Assembly: GCF_000308835.1 (NCBI RefSeq) | Contig: NZ_BAGN01000422.1 | Location: 16,436 to 80,435, forward strand | Direction of reading: 5' to 3' | Source: Nocardia vinacea NBRC 16497 | GTDB taxonomy: Bacteria; Actinomycetota; Actinomycetes; Mycobacteriales; Mycobacteriaceae | DNA: 64,000 nt | Shown: piece by piece, positions 25,015 to 34,432 of the stretch | Layout of the letters: every line of letters begins with the position of its first letter | How positions within the stretch are numbered: the first letter of the stretch is position 1 | Notes under the pieces: model-generated | Databases searched by the model: none | The model's input: only the letters and a program-made list of their open reading frames with translations | What the model was told of the DNA's origin: nothing | Made by a program: the position numbers and the translations under genes

Positions 25015-26414
25015 GTGTGCAGCCGAAGTTCCGCGGCCGTAAGCTCGGCGGTCCGGCGCTGCGACATCCACTGGGTGCGTATCCGGATTACCGCGCCGAC
25101 CCGCTCGCGCTGTTCTACGAGCAGGCCGTCGCGCACGGCGGCAGCGTCCGGCTGCGGCTGGTGCATCAGCAGATGCATCTGCTCGTCGAGCCGCAGCACA
25201 TCAATCAGGTGCTGGTCACCAATGCGGCCAAGTACGAGAAGGGGATCAGCTATCAGAGTCTGAACTACTTGCTCGGCCCTGGACTCCTGACCAGCGGCGG
25301 CGAACTCTGGAAACGTCAGCGCGCCTTGATCAAACCCGCATTCTCCCGCCGTCACGTCGACACCGAGATTCCGCTCATGGTCGAGTGCGGACGGCGGATG
25401 CTCGATCGCCTCGATGCGTACGCCGCGACGGGCGCGGCCTTCGACCTGGTCCCCGAGGTGATGGGTTTCGCGGCCGATGTGGTGTGCCGCGCGGTCATGG
25501 GCTCCGAGATCGACGGTGTACTGCCCCAGATCGCAGATGATGTGCGCGAGGGTGTTTCGTGGGTGATGCGGCATATGACCGCACCCATCCAAGTCCCGCC
25601 GAACGTGCCGACCCCGGCCAATCGCCGCTTCCACGGTGCTCGCGAACGACTACATCGCGTGGTGGACAGCGTCATCCAGCGTCACCGAGAAGCCGATGCC
25701 GAAGCGTCGTCCCTGCTGGCTCGATTGCTCGCGGCGCGCGATGATGCCGGGCACGCCATGGATGACGCGCAACTGCGTCACGAAGTGCTCACCTTCCTGC
25801 TCGCCGGACACGAAACCACCGGCGGCGCGATGGCATGGACCATCTACGAGCTGGCCCACAACCCGGCGGTGCTCACGCGGGTACGCGACGAGATCGATAT
25901 CGCCCTCGCGCTGACCGACGGTGTCGACCGGGCACTGCCCGCACTGGAGCTGACCGGGCGCGCGATCGACGAGGCCATGCGTCTGCATCCACCCGCGTGG
26001 GCATTCAGCCGCACCGCCGTCGAACCGGACAGCTTCGACCGCTTCGATCTGCAACCGGGCGCGATCGTGGTGATCAGCCCGTTCGTGAACCACCGCTTCC
26101 CCGAATTCTGGGATTCACCACTGACCTTCGATCCGGACCGGTTCACCAAGGAACAGACCAAGGCGCGCCCGCCGTACCGCTACTTCCCGTTCGGCTGGGG
26201 CGCACATCTGTGCGTCGGCCAGCATATGGCGCTGATGGAGGTGCGGGTGGGCATCGCAATGCTGTTGGCCCGCTACGACATCGAACTCGTCAACGGGATG
26301 CGGGTGCGGGAGAACCCGGAGATCTCCAATACCCCCGATCCGGTACTCGTGCGGCTCACCCGGCGTGCGTCCGCGGTGCCGTCGGCCACGACCATGCAGG
26401 AGGCCGCGCAATGA
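25011..26414 (+). CDS. Cytochrome P450 (fatty-acid-hydroxylase-like)
   Basis: A 467-residue P450 with I-helix AGHETTGGAM, the ExxR motif as EAMR, and heme-binding FGWGAHLCVGQ with axial Cys401. The Trp and His at positions normally held by Gly and Arg are unusual but seen in some fatty-acid-type P450s. The N-terminus (LGAYPDYRADPLALFYEQ) and length resemble CYP102/CYP4-like single-domain enzymes rather than the 400-residue soluble actinobacterial class. Redox partners are not encoded nearby. Context suggests oxidation of an ACP-bound or free lipid intermediate, for example hydroxylation of the alkyl chain. Confidence 0.88.
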   Translation: MSVQPKFRGRKLGGPALRHPLGAYPDYRADPLALFYEQAVAHGGSVRLRLVHQQMHLLVEPQHINQVLVTNAAKYEKGISYQSLNYLLGPGLLTSGGELWKRQRALIKPAFSRRHVDTEIPLMVECGRRMLDRLDAYAATGAAFDLVPEVMGFAADVVCRAVMGSEIDGVLPQIADDVREGVSWVMRHMTAPIQVPPNVPTPANRRFHGARERLHRVVDSVIQRHREADAEASSLLARLLAARDDAGHAMDDAQLRHEVLTFLLAGHETTGGAMAWTIYELAHNPAVLTRVRDEIDIALALTDGVDRALPALELTGRAIDEAMRLHPPAWAFSRTAVEPDSFDRFDLQPGAIVVISPFVNHRFPEFWDSPLTFDPDRFTKEQTKARPPYRYFPFGWGAHLCVGQHMALMEVRVGIAMLLARYDIELVNGMRVRENPEISNTPDPVLVRLTRRASAVPSATTMQEAAQ

Positions 26415-29134
26415 CCGGAACAACCGTCAGCGATACCGCACTGGCCGCCGATGCGACGATGGCGCCGCAAGTGGGCGCCAAGGCCGCGAATCTCGGCAGG
26501 CTCGTAGCGGCCGGCTACCGGGTGCCACCGTTCGTGGTGCTGAGTGCCGCCGCGTGTGCGCGCATCCTCGAACCGATCCGTGGATCCATCGCCGACGCGC
26601 TGGATTCGCTCGATCACACCGATCCGGCATCGTTGCGTGCGGTGTCGGAGGAGATCCGCACGATCATCCTTGCTCAGCCGATCCCAGCGGATATCAACAC
26701 CGAGCTGGGCGCGGACGTGCGCGAAATCCTTGATCGCACACCACAATCCGGTGCTCGGCTGGCTGTGCGTTCCTCCGTGAGCGGTGAGGATTCGGCGACG
26801 GACTCCTTCGCGGGCCAACTCGATACCCTGCTGAATGTCGCTCCGGCGGACGTGTCGGCGGCGGTGCTGGACGTGCTCGCCTCGGCCTACTCGGAACGGT
26901 CGCTGTTCTACCGAGCGCATCGCGGACTGGACAATACCGAGATCGACTGCGCCGTCCTGGTGCAGGTGCTGATCCACAGCGCGGTCGCCGGTGTCGCCTT
27001 CAGCTGCAACCCGCAGACCGGCGACCCGGGCGAGGCCGTCGTCTCGGCGGCTTTCGGCCTCGGTGAAGGTGTGGTCGCCGGAACTGTGGAGTGCGATACC
27101 TATTTCGTCGACACCGCCGTGCGCACGATCGTCTCCCGTTCGGTGGCTGAGAAGCAGAGCCGGGTCGTGGTGGCGGCCGATGGTTCCGGCACGGTCATCG
27201 AACAGATCACCGCGTTGACCGATCAGGCACTCACCGACACGCAGGTAGTCGAACTCGTCGGTACCGCAATGGGATTGGCCGAGGCCTTCGGCGTGCCACA
27301 GGATGTCGAATGGGCCTATGACGCCGAAGGCGTGCTGTACCTGCTCCAGGCCCGCCCGATCACCGCGACCGGCGCCCGCGAAACCATTTTCGACAATGTG
27401 AATGTCGCCGAGTCCTATCCCGGTTTGTCCAGCCCGCTGACCTTCTCGATCCTGCGGAACGCCTATGAGCAGGTGTTCCGTGCCTGCCACAAGGATTTCG
27501 GCGCAACCGACGCCATCGTCGACCGCAATGCCGCGAGCCTGTACCCCTACTTGGTCGGTACCGCGCATGGCCGCATCTACTACAACATCAGCAACTGGTA
27601 CCGGCTGTTCCTGCAGATACCCGGCATGGAGTTCGCCATCGAAGGCTGGGAGGCGGCCCTCAATATCGAGAACCGCTACCAGCGGCCCGCCGCGCCGGCC
27701 CGCGGGCCGGCACGGGCGAAGGTGTATCTGCTGCGCTTGCGTATCGCCGCCATCATCACCGTTGGCTGGCTGCGGCTGCCGCGGCGGCTGCGCGCGTTCT
27801 TCACCGAACTGCAGGCCTTCACCGCCGATCTCGACCATCGGCTCGACCCGGAAACACCGGAGCGGGAACGGGATCCGGAAGCACTACTGGAGTGGATGGA
27901 GCGTTGCCTGCACGAACTCGTACCCGCCTACGCGGTGCAGATCTTCAATGACTTTCTGGCCCAGCAGATGTTCCACGTCGTGGGTCTGCTGCTGGAACGC
28001 GAAGGCCTCACCGAGCCGGCCGCCATCACACTGCGCAATGAGTTGTTCTGCGGCGAAGAAGGTGTCGACAGTGTCGACCCGGTCCGTTCGGCGCTCGCAC
28101 TGACCGCAACGGTCCGGGCGGATGCCGCGCTGCGTGAGCTGTTCGAGGGGCCGCTGGAACCGCACGAAGTGTGGAAAGCCCTGGCACAGCCGGAATTCGC
28201 CGATTTCCGCGGTGCATGCCTGCGGCATATCGCCCTGTTCGGCGACCGTACCGTCGACGAGCTGAAGCTGGAAACCGATCCGCTCGGCGAACATCCGGAG
28301 CGACTGGTTCCTATGCTGCGCAACTACCTGCGTGGCGGTCAGAACATCGATGAAATGGCGGCGCGCGAGAAGCAGATCCGGCGCGACGCGGAGCGCACCG
28401 CGGCCAGGCTGTTCCGTGGAAAGCTCCCGCAACGGTTGGCATTCCGGTTCGCACTCGGCCGGGCGCGCGAGCATGTGAAACAGCGCGAGAATATGCGGCT
28501 GGGTCGCAGCCGCTCCTTCGGGTTGGTGAAACGGGTATTCCGGGAATACGGCAGGCAGATGCACGCGGCCGGACTGCTCGAGGATCCGCGCGATATCTTC
28601 TGGCTCACCTACGAGGAGATCGCGGCCCTCACCCGAGGGACCGCTGTCGATACCGATGCGGCGCGCACGGTCGCCACACGCAAGAGCGATCACGAGCGGT
28701 GGCGCATCGAGCAACTGCCGTCACGGATCGTCACGGCAGGAATCGCGGCCGTCGGCATCAACGATCCGGCCTTCGACCATCCGGCTCCCACCGGCGATTC
28801 CGGCAGCGTGCTGCACGGAATCGGTTGCGCGCCGGGCCGAGTCGAAGCTCCGGCACTGGTGTTGACCACTCCGGAACCGGATGTGGTCGTCGACGGTCAG
28901 ATCCTCGTCGCAGCCAGCACCGATCCCGGTTGGGTCTTCCTCATGGTGGCCGCCGGGGGATTGGTCAGCGAGAAGGGCAGCCCGCTTTCCCATACCGCCA
29001 TTATCGGCCGTGAACTCGGCATTCCCACCGTCGTCGGCGTTCCGGGCGTCACCCGGCTGGTCGCCAGCGGGGATGTGCTGATTCTCGACGGCAAGGCCGG
29101 GACCGCAACCATCGTTCAGGAACACAGCTCATGA
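26411..29134 (+). CDS. PEP-synthase / rifampin-phosphotransferase-like protein, stand-alone
   Basis: A 907-residue protein with the same layout as residues 910-1720 of the giant protein: N-terminal ATP-grasp PPDK_N (GAKAANLGRLVAAGYRVPPFVV, AVRSSVSGEDSATDSFAGQLDT, VQVLIHSAVAGVAFSCNPQTG, QDVEWAYD-LYLLQARPI), a long helical middle, and a C-terminal swivelling domain with GSPLSHTAIIGRELGIPTVVGVPG, where His861 would carry phosphate. It lacks the large C-terminal PEP-binding TIM barrel of true PEP synthase. Rifampin phosphotransferase of this architecture moves the beta-phosphate of ATP to a hydroxyl; I infer phosphorylation of a hydroxyl in the pathway. ATG 26411 overlaps the P450 stop. Confidence 0.82.
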   Translation: MTGTTVSDTALAADATMAPQVGAKAANLGRLVAAGYRVPPFVVLSAAACARILEPIRGSIADALDSLDHTDPASLRAVSEEIRTIILAQPIPADINTELGADVREILDRTPQSGARLAVRSSVSGEDSATDSFAGQLDTLLNVAPADVSAAVLDVLASAYSERSLFYRAHRGLDNTEIDCAVLVQVLIHSAVAGVAFSCNPQTGDPGEAVVSAAFGLGEGVVAGTVECDTYFVDTAVRTIVSRSVAEKQSRVVVAADGSGTVIEQITALTDQALTDTQVVELVGTAMGLAEAFGVPQDVEWAYDAEGVLYLLQARPITATGARETIFDNVNVAESYPGLSSPLTFSILRNAYEQVFRACHKDFGATDAIVDRNAASLYPYLVGTAHGRIYYNISNWYRLFLQIPGMEFAIEGWEAALNIENRYQRPAAPARGPARAKVYLLRLRIAAIITVGWLRLPRRLRAFFTELQAFTADLDHRLDPETPERERDPEALLEWMERCLHELVPAYAVQIFNDFLAQQMFHVVGLLLEREGLTEPAAITLRNELFCGEEGVDSVDPVRSALALTATVRADAALRELFEGPLEPHEVWKALAQPEFADFRGACLRHIALFGDRTVDELKLETDPLGEHPERLVPMLRNYLRGGQNIDEMAAREKQIRRDAERTAARLFRGKLPQRLAFRFALGRAREHVKQRENMRLGRSRSFGLVKRVFREYGRQMHAAGLLEDPRDIFWLTYEEIAALTRGTAVDTDAARTVATRKSDHERWRIEQLPSRIVTAGIAAVGINDPAFDHPAPTGDSGSVLHGIGCAPGRVEAPALVLTTPEPDVVVDGQILVAASTDPGWVFLMVAAGGLVSEKGSPLSHTAIIGRELGIPTVVGVPGVTRLVASGDVLILDGKAGTATIVQEHSS

Positions 29135-30453
29135 CATCCACCGCAGCCGCACCGCACGAGACCGCGCACGGCGAGAACTTCAGCCTCGAGCACTACCTCG
29201 ATCCCGCCGCGCACACTTTCGAACAGCGCTTCGAGGAATTCCGGCCCTATGTCGCGAACGCGCGCGGCACCGGATTCGTCCTCCGTGAGATCACCGGGCC
29301 GGCGGGTCCGGTCGTACAGGTCCGCGATCCCGATGGGACCGCGGTCCGCGACCTGATCATGTTGGGGTCGAACAACTACCTCGGCCTCGGCAACGAACCG
29401 GAGATCGTCGAGGCCGCGGTCCGGGCCGTTCGCGAATTCGGTGTCGGCCATGGCGGACCGCCACTGCTCAACGGCACCACCTCGGTGCACCGGCGGCTGG
29501 AAGAACGCCTCGCCGAGACCAAGGGCTGCGAATCCGCGCTGGTGTTCTCCTCCGGCTACGCCGCCAATGTGGGCTGGGTGACCGGCCTGCTGCGCAAGGG
29601 CGACATCCTGCTCTACGACGAGCAGAGCCATGCCAGCCTCTATGACGGCATCCAACTGGGGCGGGTCCGCTCGATGGCCTTCGAGCACAACGACCTTCGG
29701 CATCTGCGGCACCGGCTCATGCAGATCCGCTGGCGCAATCCGGGCGCGAATATCGTGGTCGCCGTCGAGGGCGTGTATTCGATGGACGGCGATATCGCAC
29801 CGCTGCCGGAGATTCGGGCGCTGTGCGATTCGTTCGGAGCCTGGCTGGCCATCGACGACGCGCACGGCACCGGTGTACTCGGCACGTACGGGCACGGCAC
29901 CGCCGAACATTTCGGCATGGGGGCCGGATCGGTCGAGCTGTACATGGGCACCTTCTCGAAGGTGTTCGCCACCACCGGCGGTTTCGTGGCCGGGTCGAAG
30001 GATCTGGTGGACACGCTGCGGTTCTTCGCGCGTTCGTACATGTTCTCGGCATCGCTGGCCCCCGCGGTCGTCGCCTCGGTACTCGCCGCCATCGATTTCA
30101 TCGATGCGCATCCGGAGCGGATCCGACAATTGCACGACAATGTCGACTACTTCGTGCGGGAACTGCGTCGAATGGGTTTTGCGGTCGATCCGCAGACCGC
30201 GATCATCCCGATCCTGGTGCCGCAGCACCTCGCCGTCGCCGAGGTCGTTGCGGCGCTGCACGCGCAGGGTGTGTTCGTCAACGGCGTCGAATTCCCGGCC
30301 GTCCCACGTGAACAGCAGCGACTGCGGGTCAGCATGATGGCCACGCTCAGTCGCGATCAGCTGGATTTCGCGCTGGAGAAGATCTCGGCCGTGGCCCGCC
30401 GCTTCGCCTTCCATCCCGAACAAATCGGCACGATCGAAGAAGGAATCCGCTGA
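29131..30453 (+). CDS. Alpha-oxoamine synthase (serine palmitoyltransferase/BioF family)
   Basis: A 440-residue fold-type I PLP enzyme. Landmarks are LGSNNYLGLGNEPEIVEAA, GVGHGGPPLLNGTTSVHRRLEE, DEQSHASLYDG, VEGVYSMDGDIAPLPEI, DDAHGTGVLG and the PLP lysine motif GTFSKVFATTGG (Lys277). The family condenses an amino acid with an acyl thioester with loss of CO2, giving an alpha-amino ketone: serine plus palmitoyl-CoA in sphingolipid synthesis, alanine plus pimeloyl thioester in biotin synthesis, glycine plus acetyl-CoA. The N-terminal extension of about 45 residues is typical of SPT/CqsA-like members. Adjacent FAAL, ACPs, SDR and lipid kinase favour a sphingoid-type role over BioF; the biotin partners are absent here. 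Confidence 0.88.
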   Translation: MTSTAAAPHETAHGENFSLEHYLDPAAHTFEQRFEEFRPYVANARGTGFVLREITGPAGPVVQVRDPDGTAVRDLIMLGSNNYLGLGNEPEIVEAAVRAVREFGVGHGGPPLLNGTTSVHRRLEERLAETKGCESALVFSSGYAANVGWVTGLLRKGDILLYDEQSHASLYDGIQLGRVRSMAFEHNDLRHLRHRLMQIRWRNPGANIVVAVEGVYSMDGDIAPLPEIRALCDSFGAWLAIDDAHGTGVLGTYGHGTAEHFGMGAGSVELYMGTFSKVFATTGGFVAGSKDLVDTLRFFARSYMFSASLAPAVVASVLAAIDFIDAHPERIRQLHDNVDYFVRELRRMGFAVDPQTAIIPILVPQHLAVAEVVAALHAQGVFVNGVEFPAVPREQQRLRVSMMATLSRDQLDFALEKISAVARRFAFHPEQIGTIEEGIR

Positions 30454-30454
30454 T

Positions 30455-31858
30455 ATGACCGGAACCGAAATCGCCGCGGGCGGCACGGCTTCCGAACGCC
30501 TGCTCGTGCACGCGGCACTCGCCGACCCGAGTCAGGACGAACGAGCCGCGTTGGCGAAGCTCGCTCACGAGATCACCGACTGGGCAGAGGTTTTCGAACT
30601 CGCCGAGCTCAATGCGACCATCCCACTGGTGCAGCGCCGCTTGGAATCCGAGGAACTCTACGACCTCGTTCCCGAACTGGTGCGAGCACATTTCGCCGGC
30701 GTGACCGATCGCATTGCCGCCGTGAACGATCGGCGCCTGGCCGGTGCCAGGGAACTGTTGCGCCGCTTCGACGAACGCGGCGTGCGCTGCGTCGTACTCA
30801 AGGGCATGCTGTTCTCGGCGGAGATCTACCACGATCCGCGCTACAAGCGCATGAACGACCTGGACATCCTCGTCGAACTCGATCAGGTGGATACCGTCAT
30901 CGAGATCTACCGGGAGATGGGGCTTTTCGCCACTTCCGAACTGCTGGGCAAGGCCCCGAAGGTCCGCGCCGAACGCTCACACCACCTGCCGTCGTTCGTC
31001 TCCCGCGACGGATCCCTTGTCGTCGGCACACACTGGGGCCTGATCACCCCGCTGGCTCCGTACACGGTCGACTACACCGCGATCTGGAAACGCGTGCGGC
31101 GCATCGACTTCTACGGTGTGCCCGCCTGGGCTATGTCGCACGAGGACAACCTGCACCACCTCGGCATCCACCTGCCCTACTACAAGACCGGTGTACGCGA
31201 ACTCGCCGACATCTGGAACCTGGCCCGCTACGCCGATGACCTCGACTACGACCTGCTGGCCGGTGAAATCGCCAAGGCGGGCAGCGAAAGCCTGATGTAC
31301 CACGCCCTTTCGCTGGCCGATCGGCTCGTGCCCGAGCCGGAGTTCGCGGCATTGATCAGCTGGATCGCGCCGAAGGTCAACCGCTTCACCCGCTACGACA
31401 CCGCGCGCAAAACCGTCGATATCCATGTCCTGCTGCGCAGCCGCTCCACCCACACCTCACGCATCGAAAAGGCCTATACCGAATTCAATATGACCGCTCT
31501 CGCGAGCGAGAAGCGCGACCGCTTCGGCCGTCTGTGGTCGGATCTGCTGCTGGTGCCCGGTGACGAAGCGCGCAAGATGAGTTCGCTGCGCAAGCCAGCG
31601 CCGCTGGCCGATCTCGGCGCGCGAATCTCCGCCCCCTACCGGCTGACTCGCGTTTTCCAGCGCGACCTCGGCCGCTGGCTGTTTCCGGCGGCTCTGGCCA
31701 AGACCGTCTTCGATCTCGGTGCCGCGTACGGTTCGGAGCTGGCGAGCCGGGCCGGAATCGGTACGACGGCGACCGAACGCCCCGGCATCGACGAATACGC
31801 GGCCCAACTGGGGCTGACCCGCGCCGATCTCCAAGCGGTACTGGACAGCCAGGAATGA
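30455..31858 (+). CDS. Nucleotidyltransferase-family protein (NTP_transf_5-like)
   Basis: A 467-residue protein whose N-terminal half carries the NTP_transf_5 signature: RRFDERGVRCVVLKGMLFSAEIYHDPRYKRMNDLDILV (about 88-130), with the paired acids NDLDIL as metal ligands, followed by the usual HHLPSF and THWGL segments. The C-terminal 200 residues are helical and unassigned. Proteins of this family accompany biosynthetic loci, including lasso-peptide clusters, where they have been linked with kinase-mediated tailoring. It may transfer a nucleotidyl or phosphate group to the lipid product. It starts one base after the previous stop. Confidence 0.75.
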   Translation: MTGTEIAAGGTASERLLVHAALADPSQDERAALAKLAHEITDWAEVFELAELNATIPLVQRRLESEELYDLVPELVRAHFAGVTDRIAAVNDRRLAGARELLRRFDERGVRCVVLKGMLFSAEIYHDPRYKRMNDLDILVELDQVDTVIEIYREMGLFATSELLGKAPKVRAERSHHLPSFVSRDGSLVVGTHWGLITPLAPYTVDYTAIWKRVRRIDFYGVPAWAMSHEDNLHHLGIHLPYYKTGVRELADIWNLARYADDLDYDLLAGEIAKAGSESLMYHALSLADRLVPEPEFAALISWIAPKVNRFTRYDTARKTVDIHVLLRSRSTHTSRIEKAYTEFNMTALASEKRDRFGRLWSDLLLVPGDEARKMSSLRKPAPLADLGARISAPYRLTRVFQRDLGRWLFPAALAKTVFDLGAAYGSELASRAGIGTTATERPGIDEYAAQLGLTRADLQAVLDSQE

Positions 31859-32577
31859 ATCGCACAGTGCTGTGGGATCTTGACGGCACCTTGGTGCGGT
31901 TGCATCGGCGCCGGTTCAAGGCCCTGATGCCGCTGGCGGCCGCGCAGGCATTTCGCGAGTTGACCCCACCGCATCGTTTTCTGCGTGCCCTGCCCGGCGT
32001 GCTGAAGCAGGTCCGGGCCAACGACAGCGAGCACACCAACACCGACCTGATGGTCCGACTGCTCGCCGAGCGGTTGCGGGTCGCACCTGACGCGGTGGCG
32101 AGTCAACTGAAGAGTCTGGCGGAGACGGGGTTTCCGCGCCTGCGTGGTTGCTTTCCACCGGAGCCGATGGCACTGGATACGGTGACCCGGCTCCAGGAAT
32201 CGGGCGCGGTACAGGTCGTCGCGACCAACCCGCTGTGGCCGGACAGCACCGTCACCACCCGGCTCGGCTGGGGCGGCTACGACCTGTCCGTGTTCACCTT
32301 CCGCACCAGCGGCGAGAACATGCGCCGCTCGAAACCACGCAACGAGTTCTACCGAGAACTGCTCGACCGGCTCGGCGCGGAACCGGGGGAGTGCGTGATG
32401 ATCGGCAACGACGCCGCCAACGACGCACCGGCGGCACTTCTCGGGATCCCCGTGTTCCTGGTCAATGTGCCGAAATCGGCTGTTCCACAAGAATATTCGG
32501 GCCTCGTAAGTACGGGGAATTGGTCTCGGCTACGCGAGTGGCTGGGTATCGAGGAGAAATCATGCTCGTCGTCCTGA
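31855..32577 (+). CDS. HAD-family hydrolase
   Basis: A 240-residue haloacid-dehalogenase-type phosphatase: motif I VLWDLDGTLVRL (nucleophile Asp in DLDGT), motif II VVATNPL, motif III Lys in RRSKPRNEFY, and motif IV MIGNDAANDAPAA. It would remove phosphate from a pathway metabolite. ATG 31855 overlaps the nucleotidyltransferase stop, and its 3' end overlaps the lipid kinase start by 16 bases, so expression is tightly linked to both. Confidence 0.85.
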   Translation: MNRTVLWDLDGTLVRLHRRRFKALMPLAAAQAFRELTPPHRFLRALPGVLKQVRANDSEHTNTDLMVRLLAERLRVAPDAVASQLKSLAETGFPRLRGCFPPEPMALDTVTRLQESGAVQVVATNPLWPDSTVTTRLGWGGYDLSVFTFRTSGENMRRSKPRNEFYRELLDRLGAEPGECVMIGNDAANDAPAALLGIPVFLVNVPKSAVPQEYSGLVSTGNWSRLREWLGIEEKSCSSS

Positions 32578-33494
32578 ATCCACAGTCCAATGCCGGGACC
32601 GCGCTGCAGCGGTGGCGTCCGGTAGAAGGCGTGCTACGCGAACGGAATACCGATCTCACCGTCGAAATGCCCAGTGACGCAGAACAAGCCATGAAACTGG
32701 TCCAGGCGAGCCTCGAGTCGGATCCACCTGAGGTGATCGTGGCGGCGGGCGGCGACGGCATGGTCAACCTGGTCCTCAACGCGATCATCGACCCGGCGAC
32801 CGACCGACCGCGGCACGGGGCGGAATCGGTCGCACTCGGCGCGATCGGTCTCGGCAGTTCCAACGACTTCCACAAACCGGTGCGAACCAGTATCGCCGAT
32901 ATCCCGGTCCGGCTCGGCACACCCGAGCTCGTCGATGTCGGCAAGGCCACCATGCTGCTCCCGGACGGCACCCGAACAGTCCGATACTTCCTGCTCAATG
33001 CGAGCATGGGACTCGTTGCGGCAGGCAACCATTCGTTCAACAATGCGCGCGGGCCGATCGGCTGGCTCAAATCCCGAAATGTCGAGGCGGCCATTATCGC
33101 CACCGCGCTGAGCAACATCGCCACCCATCAGCCACTCGCCATCCAACTGCGCGGATCCGACTGGGAGCACACCGCACCGGTCACGAATGTCGGTGTGCTC
33201 AAGAGCGTGCACTTCGCCGGTGGCATGTACTACGACACACCGGTCACCCGCGCGGACGGCATGTTCGACGTGAATATTTGGGAAGCCGCCGGACGGGCCC
33301 GGATTCTGGGGCTCATCGCAGGTCTCTACCGCGGCAAGTTCAGGGGTTCGGCGCTGGCCACCTGCCGTCGCGACACCGCGGTGGAACTGCGGCCCGTCGC
33401 ACCCGCACCGCTCGAATTGGATGGCGAGATCACGATTGTGGAATCAGCCCGGTTAGAGGTGCTGCCGCGCGTGCTGCAGGTGTGTGCGCTGTGA
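32562..33494 (+). CDS. Diacylglycerol/sphingosine-kinase-like lipid kinase
   Basis: A 310-residue DAGK-catalytic-domain protein: MLVVLNPQSNAGTALQRW (phosphate-binding start), VIVAAGGDGMVNLVLNAI, GAIGLGSSNDFHKPV, LLNASMGLVAAGNHSFN, and a beta-sandwich C-terminal half ending LELDGEITIVESARLEVLP. The family transfers the gamma-phosphate of ATP to lipid hydroxyls (diacylglycerol, sphingosine, ceramide). With the alpha-oxoamine synthase in the same operon, a sphingoid-like amino alcohol is the plausible substrate. ATG 32562 follows a GAGGAG site within the HAD gene; the longer upstream frame is a shadow. Confidence 0.85.
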   Translation: MLVVLNPQSNAGTALQRWRPVEGVLRERNTDLTVEMPSDAEQAMKLVQASLESDPPEVIVAAGGDGMVNLVLNAIIDPATDRPRHGAESVALGAIGLGSSNDFHKPVRTSIADIPVRLGTPELVDVGKATMLLPDGTRTVRYFLLNASMGLVAAGNHSFNNARGPIGWLKSRNVEAAIIATALSNIATHQPLAIQLRGSDWEHTAPVTNVGVLKSVHFAGGMYYDTPVTRADGMFDVNIWEAAGRARILGLIAGLYRGKFRGSALATCRRDTAVELRPVAPAPLELDGEITIVESARLEVLPRVLQVCAL

Positions 33495-34267
33495 CCGTTG
33501 TCCTGGTGACCGGTGCCGCCAACGGTATGGGCGCGGCGACCGTCGAATACCTTGCGCGTGTCGGCTATACGGTCGCGGGCAGTGACAAGATCGCGCGGGA
33601 TGGCGTGCGTGCGGTCGATGTCCGCGATACCGACGCGGTGCGGAGTTGGGTGAAATCCGTGCACGCACGGCACGGCCGCATCGATGCGGTGGTCACCTTC
33701 GCCGCCTACGGCATTGTCGGTTCGGTGGAGGAGACCGATCCGGACGAGGCGGCCGCACTCATCGATACCAATGTCATCGGCACCCACCGCGTGCTGCGCG
33801 AAGTGCTGCCGATCATGCGCGCGCAGGCGCACGGCCGGGTAATCGTGGTGAGCTCCGGTGCCGGCGCGATCGCCGAACCCTATGGCGGCTGGTATTCGGC
33901 CACCAAGGCGGCCATCGAACGCCTCGGTGAGGCGATGCGGATGGAGACCGCGGGCTTGGGCATCCACGTCTCGGTCCTCGCGCCGGGGTGGACGGTCACC
34001 CCGATCATCGATTCGGCTGCGCGCGTTGCCGATCCGATCGAGGCATACACGCCGGATCGGACTGCGGTGCTAGGGCGCGTCACCGGATATCTGGAGCACG
34101 GACAGTCCGCGCAGATGGTAGCCAGGAAGGTGCGGACAATCTTGGAAGCGTCCGAACCGCGCCAAACCTACCTGTGCGGCAGCGACGTTCGGCTCTCGTT
34201 CTGGACCCGGCGCTTCACGCCCGCTCGGGCCTACGAACGGCTCGTTCGCCGCTACTACGGCCTTTGA
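33491..34267 (+). CDS. Short-chain dehydrogenase/reductase
   Basis: A 258-residue classical SDR: VTVVLVTGAANGMGAAT (cofactor-binding TGxxxGxG), VSSGAGAIAEPYGGWYSATKAAIERL with catalytic Ser, Tyr and Lys (YSATK). The basic tail TRRFTPARAYERLVRRYYGL is like membrane-peripheral 3-ketosphinganine reductase relatives. In context it would reduce the ketone made by the alpha-oxoamine synthase to an amino alcohol before phosphorylation. GTG 33491 overlaps the kinase stop, and it is the last gene of the uninterrupted coupled run. Confidence 0.85.
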   Translation: MTVVLVTGAANGMGAATVEYLARVGYTVAGSDKIARDGVRAVDVRDTDAVRSWVKSVHARHGRIDAVVTFAAYGIVGSVEETDPDEAAALIDTNVIGTHRVLREVLPIMRAQAHGRVIVVSSGAGAIAEPYGGWYSATKAAIERLGEAMRMETAGLGIHVSVLAPGWTVTPIIDSAARVADPIEAYTPDRTAVLGRVTGYLEHGQSAQMVARKVRTILEASEPRQTYLCGSDVRLSFWTRRFTPARAYERLVRRYYGL

Positions 34268-34432
34268 CAGGAGCATGCACGGGCAGTGCCGGTAGTATCA
34301 CCTCGGCCGCACGGGCTCCCAAGAAAGCGGGGGCTTGTCCGGTACGTGCCGTTCGCTGGATGGTTTTCGCAGTAGCCCATCTGCCGACGACACGGCAGAA
34401 AGGCAGCGATGACCAACCGATAGGGGCAGGCG

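Noticed and set aside
29131..30453. Calling the alpha-oxoamine synthase BioF
   Set aside because: No biotin genes nearby, an N-terminal extension, and an operon of lipid-modifying enzymes; the SPT-like reading fits better but is unproven.
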